From NCBI GenBank assembly GCA_017960855.1, contig JAGCYJ010000009.1, positions 1 through 48,898 on the forward strand: DNA of 48,898 nucleotides, given 5' to 3'. This document shows, one piece after another, positions 1 through 9,828 of the stretch (within the stretch, counting starts at the first letter, position 1; each line of letters opens with the position of its first letter). The DNA comes from Alphaproteobacteria bacterium. Its GTDB lineage: Bacteria > Pseudomonadota > Alphaproteobacteria > Rs-D84. The translations under genes were made by a program, and so were the position numbers. The notes beneath the pieces are model-generated. The model saw only the letters and a list, made by a program, of their open reading frames with translations, did not search any database and was not told the origin of the DNA.

Positions 1-152
1 TAGATGGTGCAAAAGTTGTTGCCGAAGTGGTTGAACAGAAACGCGCTGACAAAGTTTTGGTGTTCAAGAAAAAACGTCGTCAAAACTATCGTCGGACCAA
101 GGGTCATCGTCAGTTCATTACTGTTCTGAAAATAACGGATATCAAGGGCTAA
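1..152 (+). CDS. rplU: 50S ribosomal protein bL21, C-terminal part
   Basis: This is the last 49 codons of the gene, read in frame from base 3 to the TAA at 150-152; the start lies outside the window. The translated end contains [18 protein letters not shown] followed by [10 protein letters not shown], which is the basic C-terminal signature of bL21. bL21 binds 23S rRNA in the large subunit. It is followed 12 bases later by rpmA, the usual rplU-rpmA order, with GGAG (153-156) as ribosome binding site for rpmA. The identification is firm even though the protein is partial. Confidence 0.95.
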   Translation, partial: DGAKVVAEVVEQKRADKVLVFKKKRRQNYRRTKGHRQFITVLKITDIKG

Positions 153-164
153 GGAGTTTGAACT

Positions 165-431
165 ATGGCACATAAGAAAGCAGGTTCGGCAACCAGTAAC
201 GGACGCGACTCTGCGGGACGCAGATTAGGCGTTAAAAAATCTGGTGGCAGCCACGTTATCCCAGGTAATATCATCATTCGTCAACGCGGTACAGCAGTGC
301 ACCCGGGTTTGAATGTTGGTATGGGTAAAGATCATACTTTGTTCGCCAAAGTTGCGGGCACTGTGAAGTTCAAACGTGGTTTGGGCGATCGGAAAACCGT
401 ATCGGTTGAGCCAGAAGCCGAAGCAAAATAA
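165..431 (+). CDS. rpmA: 50S ribosomal protein bL27
   Basis: An 88-residue protein starting [16 protein letters not shown] and containing the bL27 core [16 protein letters not shown] and [12 protein letters not shown]. bL27 sits at the peptidyl transferase centre, where its N-terminal tail reaches the tRNA acceptor ends. Here the mature N-terminus (AHKK) follows Met directly, without the cleavable extension seen in Firmicutes. It forms an operon with rplU, starts after an AAGGAG-like site, and is closed by a strong terminator a few bases past the stop. Length and sequence are standard for the family. Confidence 0.98.
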   Translation: MAHKKAGSATSNGRDSAGRRLGVKKSGGSHVIPGNIIIRQRGTAVHPGLNVGMGKDHTLFAKVAGTVKFKRGLGDRKTVSVEPEAEAK

Positions 432-433
432 TA

Positions 434-460
434 ATCCCGCGTCATGCGGGATTTTTTTTA
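434..460 (+). terminator. Rho-independent terminator after rpmA
   Basis: The stem ATCCCGC (434-440) pairs with GCGGGAT (446-452) around a 5-base loop and runs into eight T residues. It ends the rplU-rpmA operon and separates it from the large secreted-protein gene. Confidence 0.9.
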
Positions 461-491
461 CAATTTTATTCTCTAAAAACACTTTTCTCTA

Positions 492-521
492 TTTACACGC
501 TTGCTCTGATTATGATATAAT
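492..521 (+). promoter_or_regulatory. Promoter with extended -10, short leader
   Basis: TTTACA (492-497) and TATAAT (516-521) are 18 bases apart, and TG at 513-514 makes the -10 an extended one (TGATATAAT). Transcription would start near 528, only about five bases before the ATG at 533. I see no Shine-Dalgarno sequence in that leader. Confidence 0.7.
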
Positions 522-532
522 ATATTGTAATA

Positions 533-3500
533 ATGAGGATGTACAAGCCGTTATTTTTACTGATGGCGCTGTTCGTCGGTACCGCATTCGCGGCCGATGG
601 TGTTGTTGCATCGCGCACAATTCCAAGCAATTTGACCAATAATACCACAGATAATGATACGTCCGCGCGTGCGACATCGCGTACAACAGTGTCGCGTTCC
701 AAAGCAACCAGTGATGCAAAAGAAACTTCACGTGGAACGGCGACGGAAACACGTTCAACGGTATCGCGTTCAACAACGGCACGTACAACTAATTCTGCAT
801 CACGTGGTACAACAACACGTACCAGTGGTTCCACAAAAAATACGGTTTCTCGCTCTACTGTGGGTGATATCAACAGTGATCCGGCCGTACGTCGTGCAGG
901 TGTCGTTTTGCGCCCCAGTTTTGCCGACTATGGTGGTCGTGCGACGATTGCGGGTACCGATCGTCAGACGGGTTCTAATATAAACACCGATATTCAAAAA
1001 CTTGCTAATCGTGCAACCAAAAATGTCCAAGCGACCAAGGAATCTATTGCCGATGCACGTGAAAAACTGGAATTGACCGCTGAATTGAATAAGTCATGCC
1101 AAGAACAGTACAACGAATGTATGGACCAGTTCTGTGCGGTTATTGACGCAAATCAGAAACGTTGCAGTTGCAGTTCCAACTTGTCGCGGTACACCAAGGT
1201 TGAAAAGGCCGTTACCGAAGCAAACACTAAATTAAACGAAGTTGCCCAGGCAATACGTTATGTTGGATTGTCGGCGGACGAAATCCGCGCAATTATGACC
1301 GAAACAGAGGCCGAAGAAGCACTGGACGACAACAAAGATACATCAACAACGCGTAATATGTTGAAACAGATTGAATCTATGATCAAGGATCCAACCAGTT
1401 CAACAACATCTTATTCGTCTGATATGACATTTGGTTTTGGTTTGGATATGGATTTGACATTCTCGTCTGATCCGATTGATATATTTAATTTGGAATTTTT
1501 GAATACCAATATGAACAGCGCCAGTATTTCAAAACTGCGTGGAACAGAATTGTATAACACCGCGAAAAAGCGTTGCAATACGATATTGACCCAGTGTAAA
1601 GATGCCGGCGCGACCCAGGCGCAAATAACCGGTAATTATGATTTGGCGATTGACAAAGATTGTCTTGAATACGAGGCCGGTCTTAAAAAGATGAACGACA
1701 CATTATTGTCAAACGTGAAAAGTGCAAACTTGATGTTGCAGAAAGCGCGTTTGGCGGTGATGGAAAATAAAAACCAATATGATGCGCGTGGGTGCGTTGG
1801 TGCGCTGGAGTCCTGTATGAAGGATGACATGGTCTGCGGTGACGATTATTACAAGTGCGTTGACCCAACCAAGACATATATTGATGAAAATGGTGATGTA
1901 GTATTGGGTCAGGATATTACCGTTATTCAGTCGTTCATGACAGCGTATAATAACGCCGCGATTGACAAGGATTATTTGTCCAGTGCATACAGCACAAAAA
2001 TCGGCGCAAATACATGCCAGGGTGACGGAAAGTGTGTTGTAAAATACTTGCTGCAGAAGATTGGCACCAAAGAAAAGGCCACAGACGAAGGTTTGTGCCG
2101 TCCGGTCTTGGATAAGTGCCAGTTATACACATATGACAACAAGAACAATAAATATAAACCATACAATGATGTTGTTGTGAACTATATACAACGCGCAATG
2201 GTTAGTATCAAGGCCGCACAACAGAAGATTATTTCTGACTATGCATCAACATGTATTATGGATGTTGCGACATGCTATAATCAACAGGTTACACAAGTTA
2301 ATTCTTGGGCATCGGCGGCCAGTGTGTCTAATATTTACAGCGTTATGCGTGGTGCATGCCGCAGTGTTGCGTTGACATGCGGTTTAGCGATATTTACCGG
2401 TGAACCAGAAATACCAAATACGGTTGTTGTTGGTGGAACCAGTTATACGGCATCTGGATGTACGCATGTGAATCCAAATATGTCTTATGGTTCTTCGGAT
2501 TATAATGGTGCTATAATCAACTGTGTGTCGGATATGTTCTATCAGTCATTACTGTGTCCAGACAACAGTCAATTCCAGACAACTGAAAAGACAACTGCTG
2601 ATAAAAACGGGACAAATGGTGGTTATGTTAACACCAGATGTAAATGTAACGATGGTTATACAGTTTGGGGCGGTGCCTGTGTCGTGGCATGTGGTCCCGG
2701 TCAAAAGAGAAGTAGCAGTGGAACCTGTTGGTGTTCGGATGATCAGAATCCTGAGTATACGGAATTAAGAAACGGCGTGTGTTATAAGCCGAACAGTAAT
2801 GAAGCGCACCCGGATAGTGATGTCACGACAAATTCCAGCAGCAGTACACCTACACAAGTATATTTAGTAAGTTTTACTTGTGGCACAAATGGAACGGGTA
2901 GTGGCCAGACCATAAGCGTTAATGCCGGTACTAATATCAATTTGAATTCGTATAATGGGTTGTGTAGTGCAACATCGGGTTATGAATTCAGCGGTTGGTC
3001 TTGTGGCAGTGGCACTGGTACGATCCGCATTGATGGTCCTTTGTCCTGCGAGGCACAATGGAGAAGTACTGGATCATCAACACCGTCAACACCGACGACA
3101 CAAAAGTATACATTGAGATATACTTGTGACGATGCCACTGGTGGAAATCCGCCAAATTCTGTATCTAATATTAGTGCAGGAACTTCTTGGAATCTGCCAT
3201 CTGGTGCTGGTGATTGTTACAAAACGGGAAGTTCGTTTAATGGTTGGAAGTGTACTGGTAGCAACGATATTGTTGCCAGTGTTACCGTCAATGGTGATAC
3301 GACATGTGCGGCACAATGGACCAACAATGGTGGCATTACCCCAGATACAACAGTATATGTGACATTTGACTGTGGCGCCCATTCAAGCACGGGGACATGG
3401 CAAGAATCTGCTAATAATGGTTCTCTTTACGTGAATACATATAATAGTTATTGTGTGCCTGAAAGTGGTTATACGTTTAGTTCGTGGTCTTGTGGCAGTG

Positions 3501-4234
3501 GTACTATTACGGTAACCAATGGTACGACATGTACTGCACAATGGACAGGTTCAACACCGACGACACAAAAGTATACGTTGACATATACTTGTGGCGAAGC
3601 CACTGGTGGAAATCCGCCAAATTCTGTATCTAATATTAGTGCAGGAACTTCTTGGAATCTGCCATCTGGTGCTGGTGATTGTTACAAAACGGGAAGCACA
3701 TTTAATGGTTGGAAGTGTACTGGTAGCAATAACATTGTCACAAGTGTTCCCGTCAATGGTGATACGACATGTGTGGCACAATGGACCAATAATAGCGGTG
3801 TTACCCCAGAAGCAACGGTATATGTGACATTTAACTGTGGTGAACATTCAAGTACGGGAACATGGCAAGAATCTGCCAATAATGGTTCTCTTTACGTGAA
3901 TGCATATAATAATTATTGTATACCTGAAAGTGGCTATGTGTTTGATTCTTGGTCTTGTGGCAGTGGTACTATTACGGTAACCAATGGTACGACATGTACG
4001 GCGCAGTGGAGCGAATCAAGCAACACAGATCTTGCGCCACAAGCAGTGACAACGGCAAATCAGTTAAATAGCGAAACCAATAATTCATTGCAGGCCACAC
4101 CGTTAAGATCTAGTAGTTCATATTCGTTAATTCAGACGACGGATATGTGTATGCTGTATTCCACCCCAAGTGGCACAAGTACCAGCGATTTTGTCGCTAT
4201 GACGGATTGTAGTATAGATCTTAATTCACTGTAA
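533..4234 (+). CDS. Large secreted Cys-rich repeat protein (InlB-B-like repeats)
   Basis: A 1233-residue protein of unknown function. Residues 1-20 are a signal peptide ending FAAD. About residues 25-130 are Ser/Thr/Arg-rich low complexity with repeated SRTT/SRST/ARTT motifs. A helical, cysteine-containing part follows (for example CQEQYNECMDQFC near residue 190, and further Cys pairs up to about 650), then an EGF-like Cys cluster (CKCNDGY, CGPGQ, CWCSDD, about 710-760). Residues about 775-1160 hold five 65-75 residue modules ending C-x-AQW, which look like InlB B-type or Listeria-Bacteroides repeats with added cysteines. An exported surface or envelope protein stabilised by disulfides is the likely role. 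An alternative ATG lies at 539, six bases downstream. The next gene encodes a protein with a similar layout 33 bases later. Confidence 0.8.
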   Translation: MRMYKPLFLLMALFVGTAFAADGVVASRTIPSNLTNNTTDNDTSARATSRTTVSRSKATSDAKETSRGTATETRSTVSRSTTARTTNSASRGTTTRTSGSTKNTVSRSTVGDINSDPAVRRAGVVLRPSFADYGGRATIAGTDRQTGSNINTDIQKLANRATKNVQATKESIADAREKLELTAELNKSCQEQYNECMDQFCAVIDANQKRCSCSSNLSRYTKVEKAVTEANTKLNEVAQAIRYVGLSADEIRAIMTETEAEEALDDNKDTSTTRNMLKQIESMIKDPTSSTTSYSSDMTFGFGLDMDLTFSSDPIDIFNLEFLNTNMNSASISKLRGTELYNTAKKRCNTILTQCKDAGATQAQITGNYDLAIDKDCLEYEAGLKKMNDTLLSNVKSANLMLQKARLAVMENKNQYDARGCVGALESCMKDDMVCGDDYYKCVDPTKTYIDENGDVVLGQDITVIQSFMTAYNNAAIDKDYLSSAYSTKIGANTCQGDGKCVVKYLLQKIGTKEKATDEGLCRPVLDKCQLYTYDNKNNKYKPYNDVVVNYIQRAMVSIKAAQQKIISDYASTCIMDVATCYNQQVTQVNSWASAASVSNIYSVMRGACRSVALTCGLAIFTGEPEIPNTVVVGGTSYTASGCTHVNPNMSYGSSDYNGAIINCVSDMFYQSLLCPDNSQFQTTEKTTADKNGTNGGYVNTRCKCNDGYTVWGGACVVACGPGQKRSSSGTCWCSDDQNPEYTELRNGVCYKPNSNEAHPDSDVTTNSSSSTPTQVYLVSFTCGTNGTGSGQTISVNAGTNINLNSYNGLCSATSGYEFSGWSCGSGTGTIRIDGPLSCEAQWRSTGSSTPSTPTTQKYTLRYTCDDATGGNPPNSVSNISAGTSWNLPSGAGDCYKTGSSFNGWKCTGSNDIVASVTVNGDTTCAAQWTNNGGITPDTTVYVTFDCGAHSSTGTWQESANNGSLYVNTYNSYCVPESGYTFSSWSCGSGTITVTNGTTCTAQWTGSTPTTQKYTLTYTCGEATGGNPPNSVSNISAGTSWNLPSGAGDCYKTGSTFNGWKCTGSNNIVTSVPVNGDTTCVAQWTNNSGVTPEATVYVTFNCGEHSSTGTWQESANNGSLYVNAYNNYCIPESGYVFDSWSCGSGTITVTNGTTCTAQWSESSNTDLAPQAVTTANQLNSETNNSLQATPLRSSSSYSLIQTTDMCMLYSTPSGTSTSDFVAMTDCSIDLNSL
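3091..4008 (+). repeat. 465-bp in-frame tandem duplication inside the secreted-protein gene
   Basis: The sequence starting accgacgacacaaaagtata at 3091 recurs at 3556, an offset of exactly 465 bases (155 codons), and similarity continues to about 4008. Each copy encodes a pair of InlB-B-like modules, the first with NPPNSVSNISAGTSWNLPSG and the second with WQESANNGSLYVN. Long stretches are identical at the base level while other positions differ, so the duplication is fairly recent but no longer fresh. Confidence 0.9.
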
Positions 4235-4267
4235 CAAAATTAGCGGGGATAAGAAACTGGTCATAAG

Positions 4268-7200
4268 ATGATATCAAAAACCGTGAAATTATTTATGACT
4301 GCTGTGACCGTATGTTTCGCATCCGGGGTTGGATTTTCTCATGCTGCACAACGTAATATTGAAGCCGCAAAAACGGCCGCAGTGGCGCGTTCAACAACGT
4401 CACGTACTGCAACGGCAACAAAAACAACCGCAGCGCGTACCACCACAAACAGAACAACACAGACACGTGCCACAACGGCGGAAAAAACAACCACTGCACG
4501 TGTTGCAACAAATGCGGTTCAATCACGTTCTAATTCATCCACACAAAAATCTGTGTCAAAACGCGCGGCGACGACCGCTCGTGCTGTTCGTGCGCGTGCC
4601 GGGGAAACAAATCAAGTTGTTACGCCAAAATCGGCATCTCTTTCCGGTGGAAATGCATCTGTGGTCAAGATGTATGTCGGTAACGATATTACCGGCAAAT
4701 ATGCAAACTTACAGAAGTATGTGGAATTATCTGGCAACATGGGGTATGTGTCGTTGCTGAAAGAGAGCAACCAATTACCAAACTTGATCACATTATTTGA
4801 TAATATATCCGCAGAAAATACAAATCTAAGAATAGATGGTGTCTTTAAAGGTACAGATGCGACTAACGAAAAAGATATCGTTTATTATGACAATGGGGCG
4901 GCCAAGGAAGATACTGATGATATAACGCCAGGTTCATCTATAAACATGATTGCAAGTGCGACGGTTGGCACGCCGTCCGAAGAACCTGTAAGTGGTGGTG
5001 GTGCGGGAACCGTGACACAATGTCCATCTTTTGCCGGTACGCTAACGGCATGGAACAGTCGGCATAACACTAATACGACGGCATCTGATGTAAAACGCAC
5101 TGTTGGTGCAAATAGTACGAATGTAGCAGATTGTGCGATAATAGTAGAGGATGCCGATGGTTTTTGCCGAATGGCGCGTTGGAATGGTAAGACCTATGGT
5201 TATTATGACGGGGCGTTGACATATGCGGATCCTGTTGTTAATTGCGACAAACAAAATTCACATTTGGATGAAACTGTGACGGTGGATGTTGATGCTGATA
5301 TAGATTCAGCATATTCAAACATGACGTTTGAAGCGGTCAGGATTGGAATTGAATTTGGTCAGCCATTACCATCGTTGGCACCACTGAAAGACAACAGAAC
5401 GAATAGAGTATTAGATTTTTCTGGGGTATATAAAACCCGCTCCGTTGGGACGACGAATGGTGTCCAAAGTGGGTCGGGGCAAATCTGGAACAATGCTGGT
5501 GAACCAATTGTCAGTATTTCTAATGCAAGTGCATTTAAGAATGCATTTTCATATAGCAGTTATCAGAAAATGTATTTTGCATATGCTGTGTGGAACAAGG
5601 GGGCTGCGACCGTTGAAAATACCTGCTCTAATAAATTATCTGATTATCAAGGACGCATGACGGGTGATACCTTTATTAAACCTGTGCAGACAACAAATCA
5701 ATCAACCCTTGCGGGCATAGAAGATTGTGCGGCGATTGTGCACGATTCTATTGGCTTATGTTGGGCGTTGAAAATGAATAATAGTGCGCGTCAGTTAATT
5801 CCATGCGCAGATGAAATAAATACTTATAACCTGGGCTATGGTATGGTCAGAATGAACCAATTTACCCCGTCGGGATATAATCCAGATACGTATGAGAGTC
5901 CCAATACATATTATTTCTTGCCATGGGCTTACAATTACCCTGTATCTTTGATGGATACAAGTAATGGTTATACAAGGGTGTTCAGATTCAGAACCACTGT
6001 TGGTTCTTCTTATGGCAAGGATGAAAATGGTAATACGGGGATGTTGCAATTACCGGATTTAACAAAATATGTGAACAACCTGACACCACCAGAGGGAAAG
6101 AAGTTTGCGGGTATATACAGCATGTGGGGTAAAGATGTCACAGAAACATATCATATTGATGGCACTGCGGGTGGCGACTTTACATTTACATCCACAAAAC
6201 TTTATGATGAAACGGGCAAAGCGGTAAAGCAATATATAAAGCTGGATGATTTGCCATGGACATATCCTGGATTGGCAAATACAGGTGGTCGGCCATTCTA
6301 TATGTTTATAATATGGGACGATGTGGAACCCCAGGGTGACGATTCGTGCCCGGTGTTTGATAAAAGTGTCCAAGGTTCTGCGTGGAATAGCATAACGCCA
6401 ACAAAGTATGTTCGGGCGAAAAATGCGGCGGACAGAAAATCTGACAAAACCGATTGCGCCATAATTTACGAAGATGCAGACGGTTTCTGTCGTATTGCCC
6501 CGTATAAGGTTCAGCCGGCATCTCAAGGGTTGCCCGCAATCAGTGTTTATACGGACAGTATTTATAAAGGTGACGGTAAGTGGATCATTTCATCGCCCAC
6601 GGGTGGACTTGTTGTTGATTGCAACAAAGAATATTCAGATATAGATGCAGAATTGTTGGTTTTAACACACGCCGGCGGAATAAAGTCCGCGTATGATGAA
6701 ACACAAACGCTGTTGTTTAATCAGTTAAGAATTGGCATAAATTATGGTGAAACATTGCCATCACTTGCACCGTTTGTTGAGTTGAACAAATATTATTCGC
6801 CAAATGCGGTTTTGGTTGGTGGATTTAGTAAAAATCATATGAGTGCGGGTGGGCAACCGTGCGCTGGCATATCCGCGGGTGGTTGTGTGTCTTTGCCAGA
6901 AAGCGAAAAATATTGGGGTGCAGATGGAAATCCGGTTAAAACAATCGCAAATCAAACCGAAATACAAAACAACTTTGATGGACACGATGGGGTGTATGAG
7001 CCGTCGCTGTTGTGGAACACCGTAAATGAGACGGTTGCCGATTGCCCAGTGCCCACGGGTGTAAAATGTGCATCTGGTGACACAAGTTGTTCAAATGCAA
7101 AAAGATATCCGCATTATTGGACGCAGAATGGACTGATGTCTTCAGCGGACGTTGCAACATTTGTTCAAAATTCTACATTTGTGCGAAATGTTTTATTATT

Positions 7201-9058
7201 CGGTAACACACAGAATGGAATTGCGAAGTGTGGCGCAATAATTCGTGATGGCGATGGATTATGTTGGGTTATGGAAAATAATCGTGAGTGTACATCAGGA
7301 ACCGACTCTTGCATGTATAGGGTGATGGATTGCGACCTTAGCAAATATACAATTGAAAGTGATGGTACATTGCCGTGGAGTGCGGGCGGACAAAGAATAA
7401 AGAACATATATATTGACGATAGTTGGGACATGAATGGTAATGGCAAGGGCAAACTGGTAACCCCAACTAATCCAACAGGAATTGGTGGGATAATCAAGAT
7501 ACTGTATCAATGGGAAGGCGACACCAGTAAGAACTTGGTGTTCCCAGATTTAAGCGGGCTGGTGTCAAATATGGAACACTATGTTTGGAACAGTACACAA
7601 CATGCGTGGGAAAAATCAAATAAACAGTTTGCGGGTATTTATTCAAACAAAGATTGTTCGGGAACACCTTATTATGACGATACGGGCAAGCCAATACACT
7701 CCACTATGACATTTAGCGAAGTGGGCAATATGTATATGTGTTGGACGGATGAAGAGGATGAAGAAGAACCATCGGAACCGGTAATGCCGGATGATTACGA
7801 TTGCCCATCTGTTGATGAGTCGCTTTCAAGTTATGCAAATGCCAATGCAAATATAAGTGATGGACATTTGTTGTCAGCGCCAGATGGTGAAACAATTAGC
7901 AGTCAAAGTGCTTGTACATGGATGTTCACGGACGGCGATGGCATGTGCCGGATTGGTACATATACTTATAAAGTGGGCAGCAAAACATACTATGATTGGA
8001 ATGATTCAATCGTTGCGTGCAATACCACGACAATTGGAAACGACCACGGTTTTGATGTGGATGTTGGACCGATTATGGACACGGTGCCAACCGCTTTCTG
8101 GGATCAGGATTATTTGAGATTAGAAGATCGGTTGACATACAGATATAACACAACATTACCATCTTTGAAACCATATGTTGATGCGGCAAAAGAAGGCAGT
8201 ATATCTGGACATTACACGTTCATGGGCGGATATGTCGGTGATAGTTGCAGCGTCACATACTCCAATGGTGTGCCAAGCATTGGTTCGGGTTGTACACGTG
8301 TTTATAATGACGATGGAACACCGGCAAAGACGTTGTCATCATCTGATTCAGATGAATTGACATTAGCGTGGGATTATTCGGATAATTCTTGGGCTAATTA
8401 TGCCAGTATTTGCCCGACGACACGCGCAGAATATAACAAGGATTTCAATATAAATTCTGGTTATAGCTTCCCAGAAGATGAGGTTAGTGCATCTTGTACA
8501 GTACAACGTGCATTGGTCACATCAAATAATTCCGTAATTAGCCCTGCATCAGATTGTGCCATTTTATGTGAAGATACACTGGACGTTTGTTATGCGAAGA
8601 CAACCGGCCAAGACAAACCGAGCAATACCGGTGGTTCAACGGGTATGGTGTCGTGCGATACGACCGGATATGTGGATACAACTAAATCGGTGCGAATCTT
8701 GGATGATGGTAGCGAAGGTAATGCGATTAATACGGTTCGTTACCAAACATATCTTAAAGATTATGCTATAAGATCTGAACATATGATAATATTTGTCCAG
8801 CCATCTAACACATGGCCATCGGTTTCGAATTTGATTGCTGACCTGTATCATTGTGGTGGTGCGAATAGTCACGATGGATGTACGAATGGGGACGATGGTA
8901 AAACATTCCGCGGTATTTATACTGAACCGAATTGCGCCGGCACCCAGATTTACGACGAAAACGGAGATTATAACACCAGCACATCTGTCACGTATGAAGA
9001 TTTACCCGCGGTTGTGTGGGGAGATAACGATAAAAAAGTATACATGTGCTGGCAGTAA
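4268..9058 (+). CDS. Giant secreted protein with six Cys-containing repeat modules
   Basis: A 1596-residue protein of unknown function. Residues 1-26 form a signal peptide (hydrophobic core, then SHAAQ). Residues about 30-115 are Thr/Arg/Ala-rich (TTSRTATATKTTAARTTT). The rest is built from repeated modules. Six copies of a (D/K)C-x-x-I-x-x-D-x-x-G-x-C motif occur near residues 287, 485, 728, 986, 1214 and 1428. They alternate with segments starting LPSLAP, LPDL or FPDL and ending F-x-G-I-Y-S...YDE/DTG. The protein follows the 1233-residue secreted protein after 33 bases and shares its N-terminal layout, so they probably form one operon. No convincing Shine-Dalgarno is present; GGGGAT lies far upstream. 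A surface or envelope structural protein or adhesin is possible, but no function is shown. Confidence 0.8.
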   Translation: MISKTVKLFMTAVTVCFASGVGFSHAAQRNIEAAKTAAVARSTTSRTATATKTTAARTTTNRTTQTRATTAEKTTTARVATNAVQSRSNSSTQKSVSKRAATTARAVRARAGETNQVVTPKSASLSGGNASVVKMYVGNDITGKYANLQKYVELSGNMGYVSLLKESNQLPNLITLFDNISAENTNLRIDGVFKGTDATNEKDIVYYDNGAAKEDTDDITPGSSINMIASATVGTPSEEPVSGGGAGTVTQCPSFAGTLTAWNSRHNTNTTASDVKRTVGANSTNVADCAIIVEDADGFCRMARWNGKTYGYYDGALTYADPVVNCDKQNSHLDETVTVDVDADIDSAYSNMTFEAVRIGIEFGQPLPSLAPLKDNRTNRVLDFSGVYKTRSVGTTNGVQSGSGQIWNNAGEPIVSISNASAFKNAFSYSSYQKMYFAYAVWNKGAATVENTCSNKLSDYQGRMTGDTFIKPVQTTNQSTLAGIEDCAAIVHDSIGLCWALKMNNSARQLIPCADEINTYNLGYGMVRMNQFTPSGYNPDTYESPNTYYFLPWAYNYPVSLMDTSNGYTRVFRFRTTVGSSYGKDENGNTGMLQLPDLTKYVNNLTPPEGKKFAGIYSMWGKDVTETYHIDGTAGGDFTFTSTKLYDETGKAVKQYIKLDDLPWTYPGLANTGGRPFYMFIIWDDVEPQGDDSCPVFDKSVQGSAWNSITPTKYVRAKNAADRKSDKTDCAIIYEDADGFCRIAPYKVQPASQGLPAISVYTDSIYKGDGKWIISSPTGGLVVDCNKEYSDIDAELLVLTHAGGIKSAYDETQTLLFNQLRIGINYGETLPSLAPFVELNKYYSPNAVLVGGFSKNHMSAGGQPCAGISAGGCVSLPESEKYWGADGNPVKTIANQTEIQNNFDGHDGVYEPSLLWNTVNETVADCPVPTGVKCASGDTSCSNAKRYPHYWTQNGLMSSADVATFVQNSTFVRNVLLFGNTQNGIAKCGAIIRDGDGLCWVMENNRECTSGTDSCMYRVMDCDLSKYTIESDGTLPWSAGGQRIKNIYIDDSWDMNGNGKGKLVTPTNPTGIGGIIKILYQWEGDTSKNLVFPDLSGLVSNMEHYVWNSTQHAWEKSNKQFAGIYSNKDCSGTPYYDDTGKPIHSTMTFSEVGNMYMCWTDEEDEEEPSEPVMPDDYDCPSVDESLSSYANANANISDGHLLSAPDGETISSQSACTWMFTDGDGMCRIGTYTYKVGSKTYYDWNDSIVACNTTTIGNDHGFDVDVGPIMDTVPTAFWDQDYLRLEDRLTYRYNTTLPSLKPYVDAAKEGSISGHYTFMGGYVGDSCSVTYSNGVPSIGSGCTRVYNDDGTPAKTLSSSDSDELTLAWDYSDNSWANYASICPTTRAEYNKDFNINSGYSFPEDEVSASCTVQRALVTSNNSVISPASDCAILCEDTLDVCYAKTTGQDKPSNTGGSTGMVSCDTTGYVDTTKSVRILDDGSEGNAINTVRYQTYLKDYAIRSEHMIIFVQPSNTWPSVSNLIADLYHCGGANSHDGCTNGDDGKTFRGIYTEPNCAGTQIYDENGDYNTSTSVTYEDLPAVVWGDNDKKVYMCWQ
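5128..8595 (+). repeat. Six diverged protein repeats, C-x-x-I-x-x-D-x-x-G-x-C type
   Basis: The motif copies read CAIIVEDADGFC, CAAIVHDSIGLC, CAIIYEDADGFC, CGAIIRDGDGLC, CTWMFTDGDGMC and CAILCEDTLDVC, spaced about 200-260 residues apart. Between them LPSLAP-type and FAGIYS-type blocks alternate, which suggests a two-module unit present three times. The copies are similar in protein sequence but not at the DNA level, so the expansion is old. Confidence 0.75.
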
Positions 9059-9094
9059 TCTGTCCCCAGTGGAATATCAACAATTTCTTACACG

Positions 9095-9772
9095 TTAACC
9101 CGCGATTTTTTCCATAAATGCGTTATGGTTGGCAAGCTCTTCGTCATGTGGTGCAAATGTGCGATATGGAAATGTTTCGCCAATTTTTGGATGCGCCAAG
9201 AAAGCATCGTGTTGTTTCGCGATAACGTCGTTGATATCTGGTGCCGGTGCGGTGTTTTCCAATTCCAAGAACACCTTGGCCAGAATCTCGGCGTCAATAA
9301 GCGCACCGTGTGCATCTGCACGTGCAGTAAGGGAAATACCATACCATTTCGCAAGCGCGTCCAGTGAATAACTCTTGGGCCCAAAAACGCGGTTGCGTGC
9401 AATCACGATGGAATCAAGTTGTTGCGGACGCGGAATCGGGGGCAAACCCAACATTTCCAATTCATGATTCATAAACGGAAAGTCAAAATCTAAACCATTG
9501 TGTGCAACAACCGGTGCATCACCGATAAACTCCAAAAACTTTGGTGCAATTACCGACATTTTCGGTTTGTCTTCCAAAAAAGCATTAGAGATTTTATGGA
9601 CCATATACGAATCGGGTGGGATTATTTTCCCATCTGGATTGATATATTCATGGAAAGTGCGTTCAGTGATAACGCCGTCGGCGATTTCAACCGCGCCAAT
9701 CTCTATACAGCGGTCACCCCGCATATATTCAAAGCCGGTTGTTTCAATATCAAAACAAATGACCCTTTTCAT
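9095..9772 (-). CDS. dnaQ: DNA polymerase III epsilon subunit (3'-5' proofreading exonuclease)
   Basis: A 225-residue DEDDh exonuclease. ExoI is FDIETTG near residue 8, ExoII is AHNGLDFDFPFMNHE near 90-105, and ExoIII is HGALIDAEIL near 155, with the catalytic His just before. PIPRPQQLDS and SYSLDALAKWYGI fit DnaQ of alphaproteobacteria. It proofreads for the replicative polymerase. The start ATG at 9772 follows GGGACGGGGA. The gene faces the UvrD-type helicase across 41-56 bases, so the promoters are back to back. The protein is complete and of normal length for this group. Confidence 0.93.
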   Translation of the reverse strand: MKRVICFDIETTGFEYMRGDRCIEIGAVEIADGVITERTFHEYINPDGKIIPPDSYMVHKISNAFLEDKPKMSVIAPKFLEFIGDAPVVAHNGLDFDFPFMNHELEMLGLPPIPRPQQLDSIVIARNRVFGPKSYSLDALAKWYGISLTARADAHGALIDAEILAKVFLELENTAPAPDINDVIAKQHDAFLAHPKIGETFPYRTFAPHDEELANHNAFMEKIAG

Positions 9773-9828
9773 TCCCCGTCCCGCAAAATAATCTGTTTAA
9801 ATCTGAAAGTTTAGTGTATTATAAAGAA

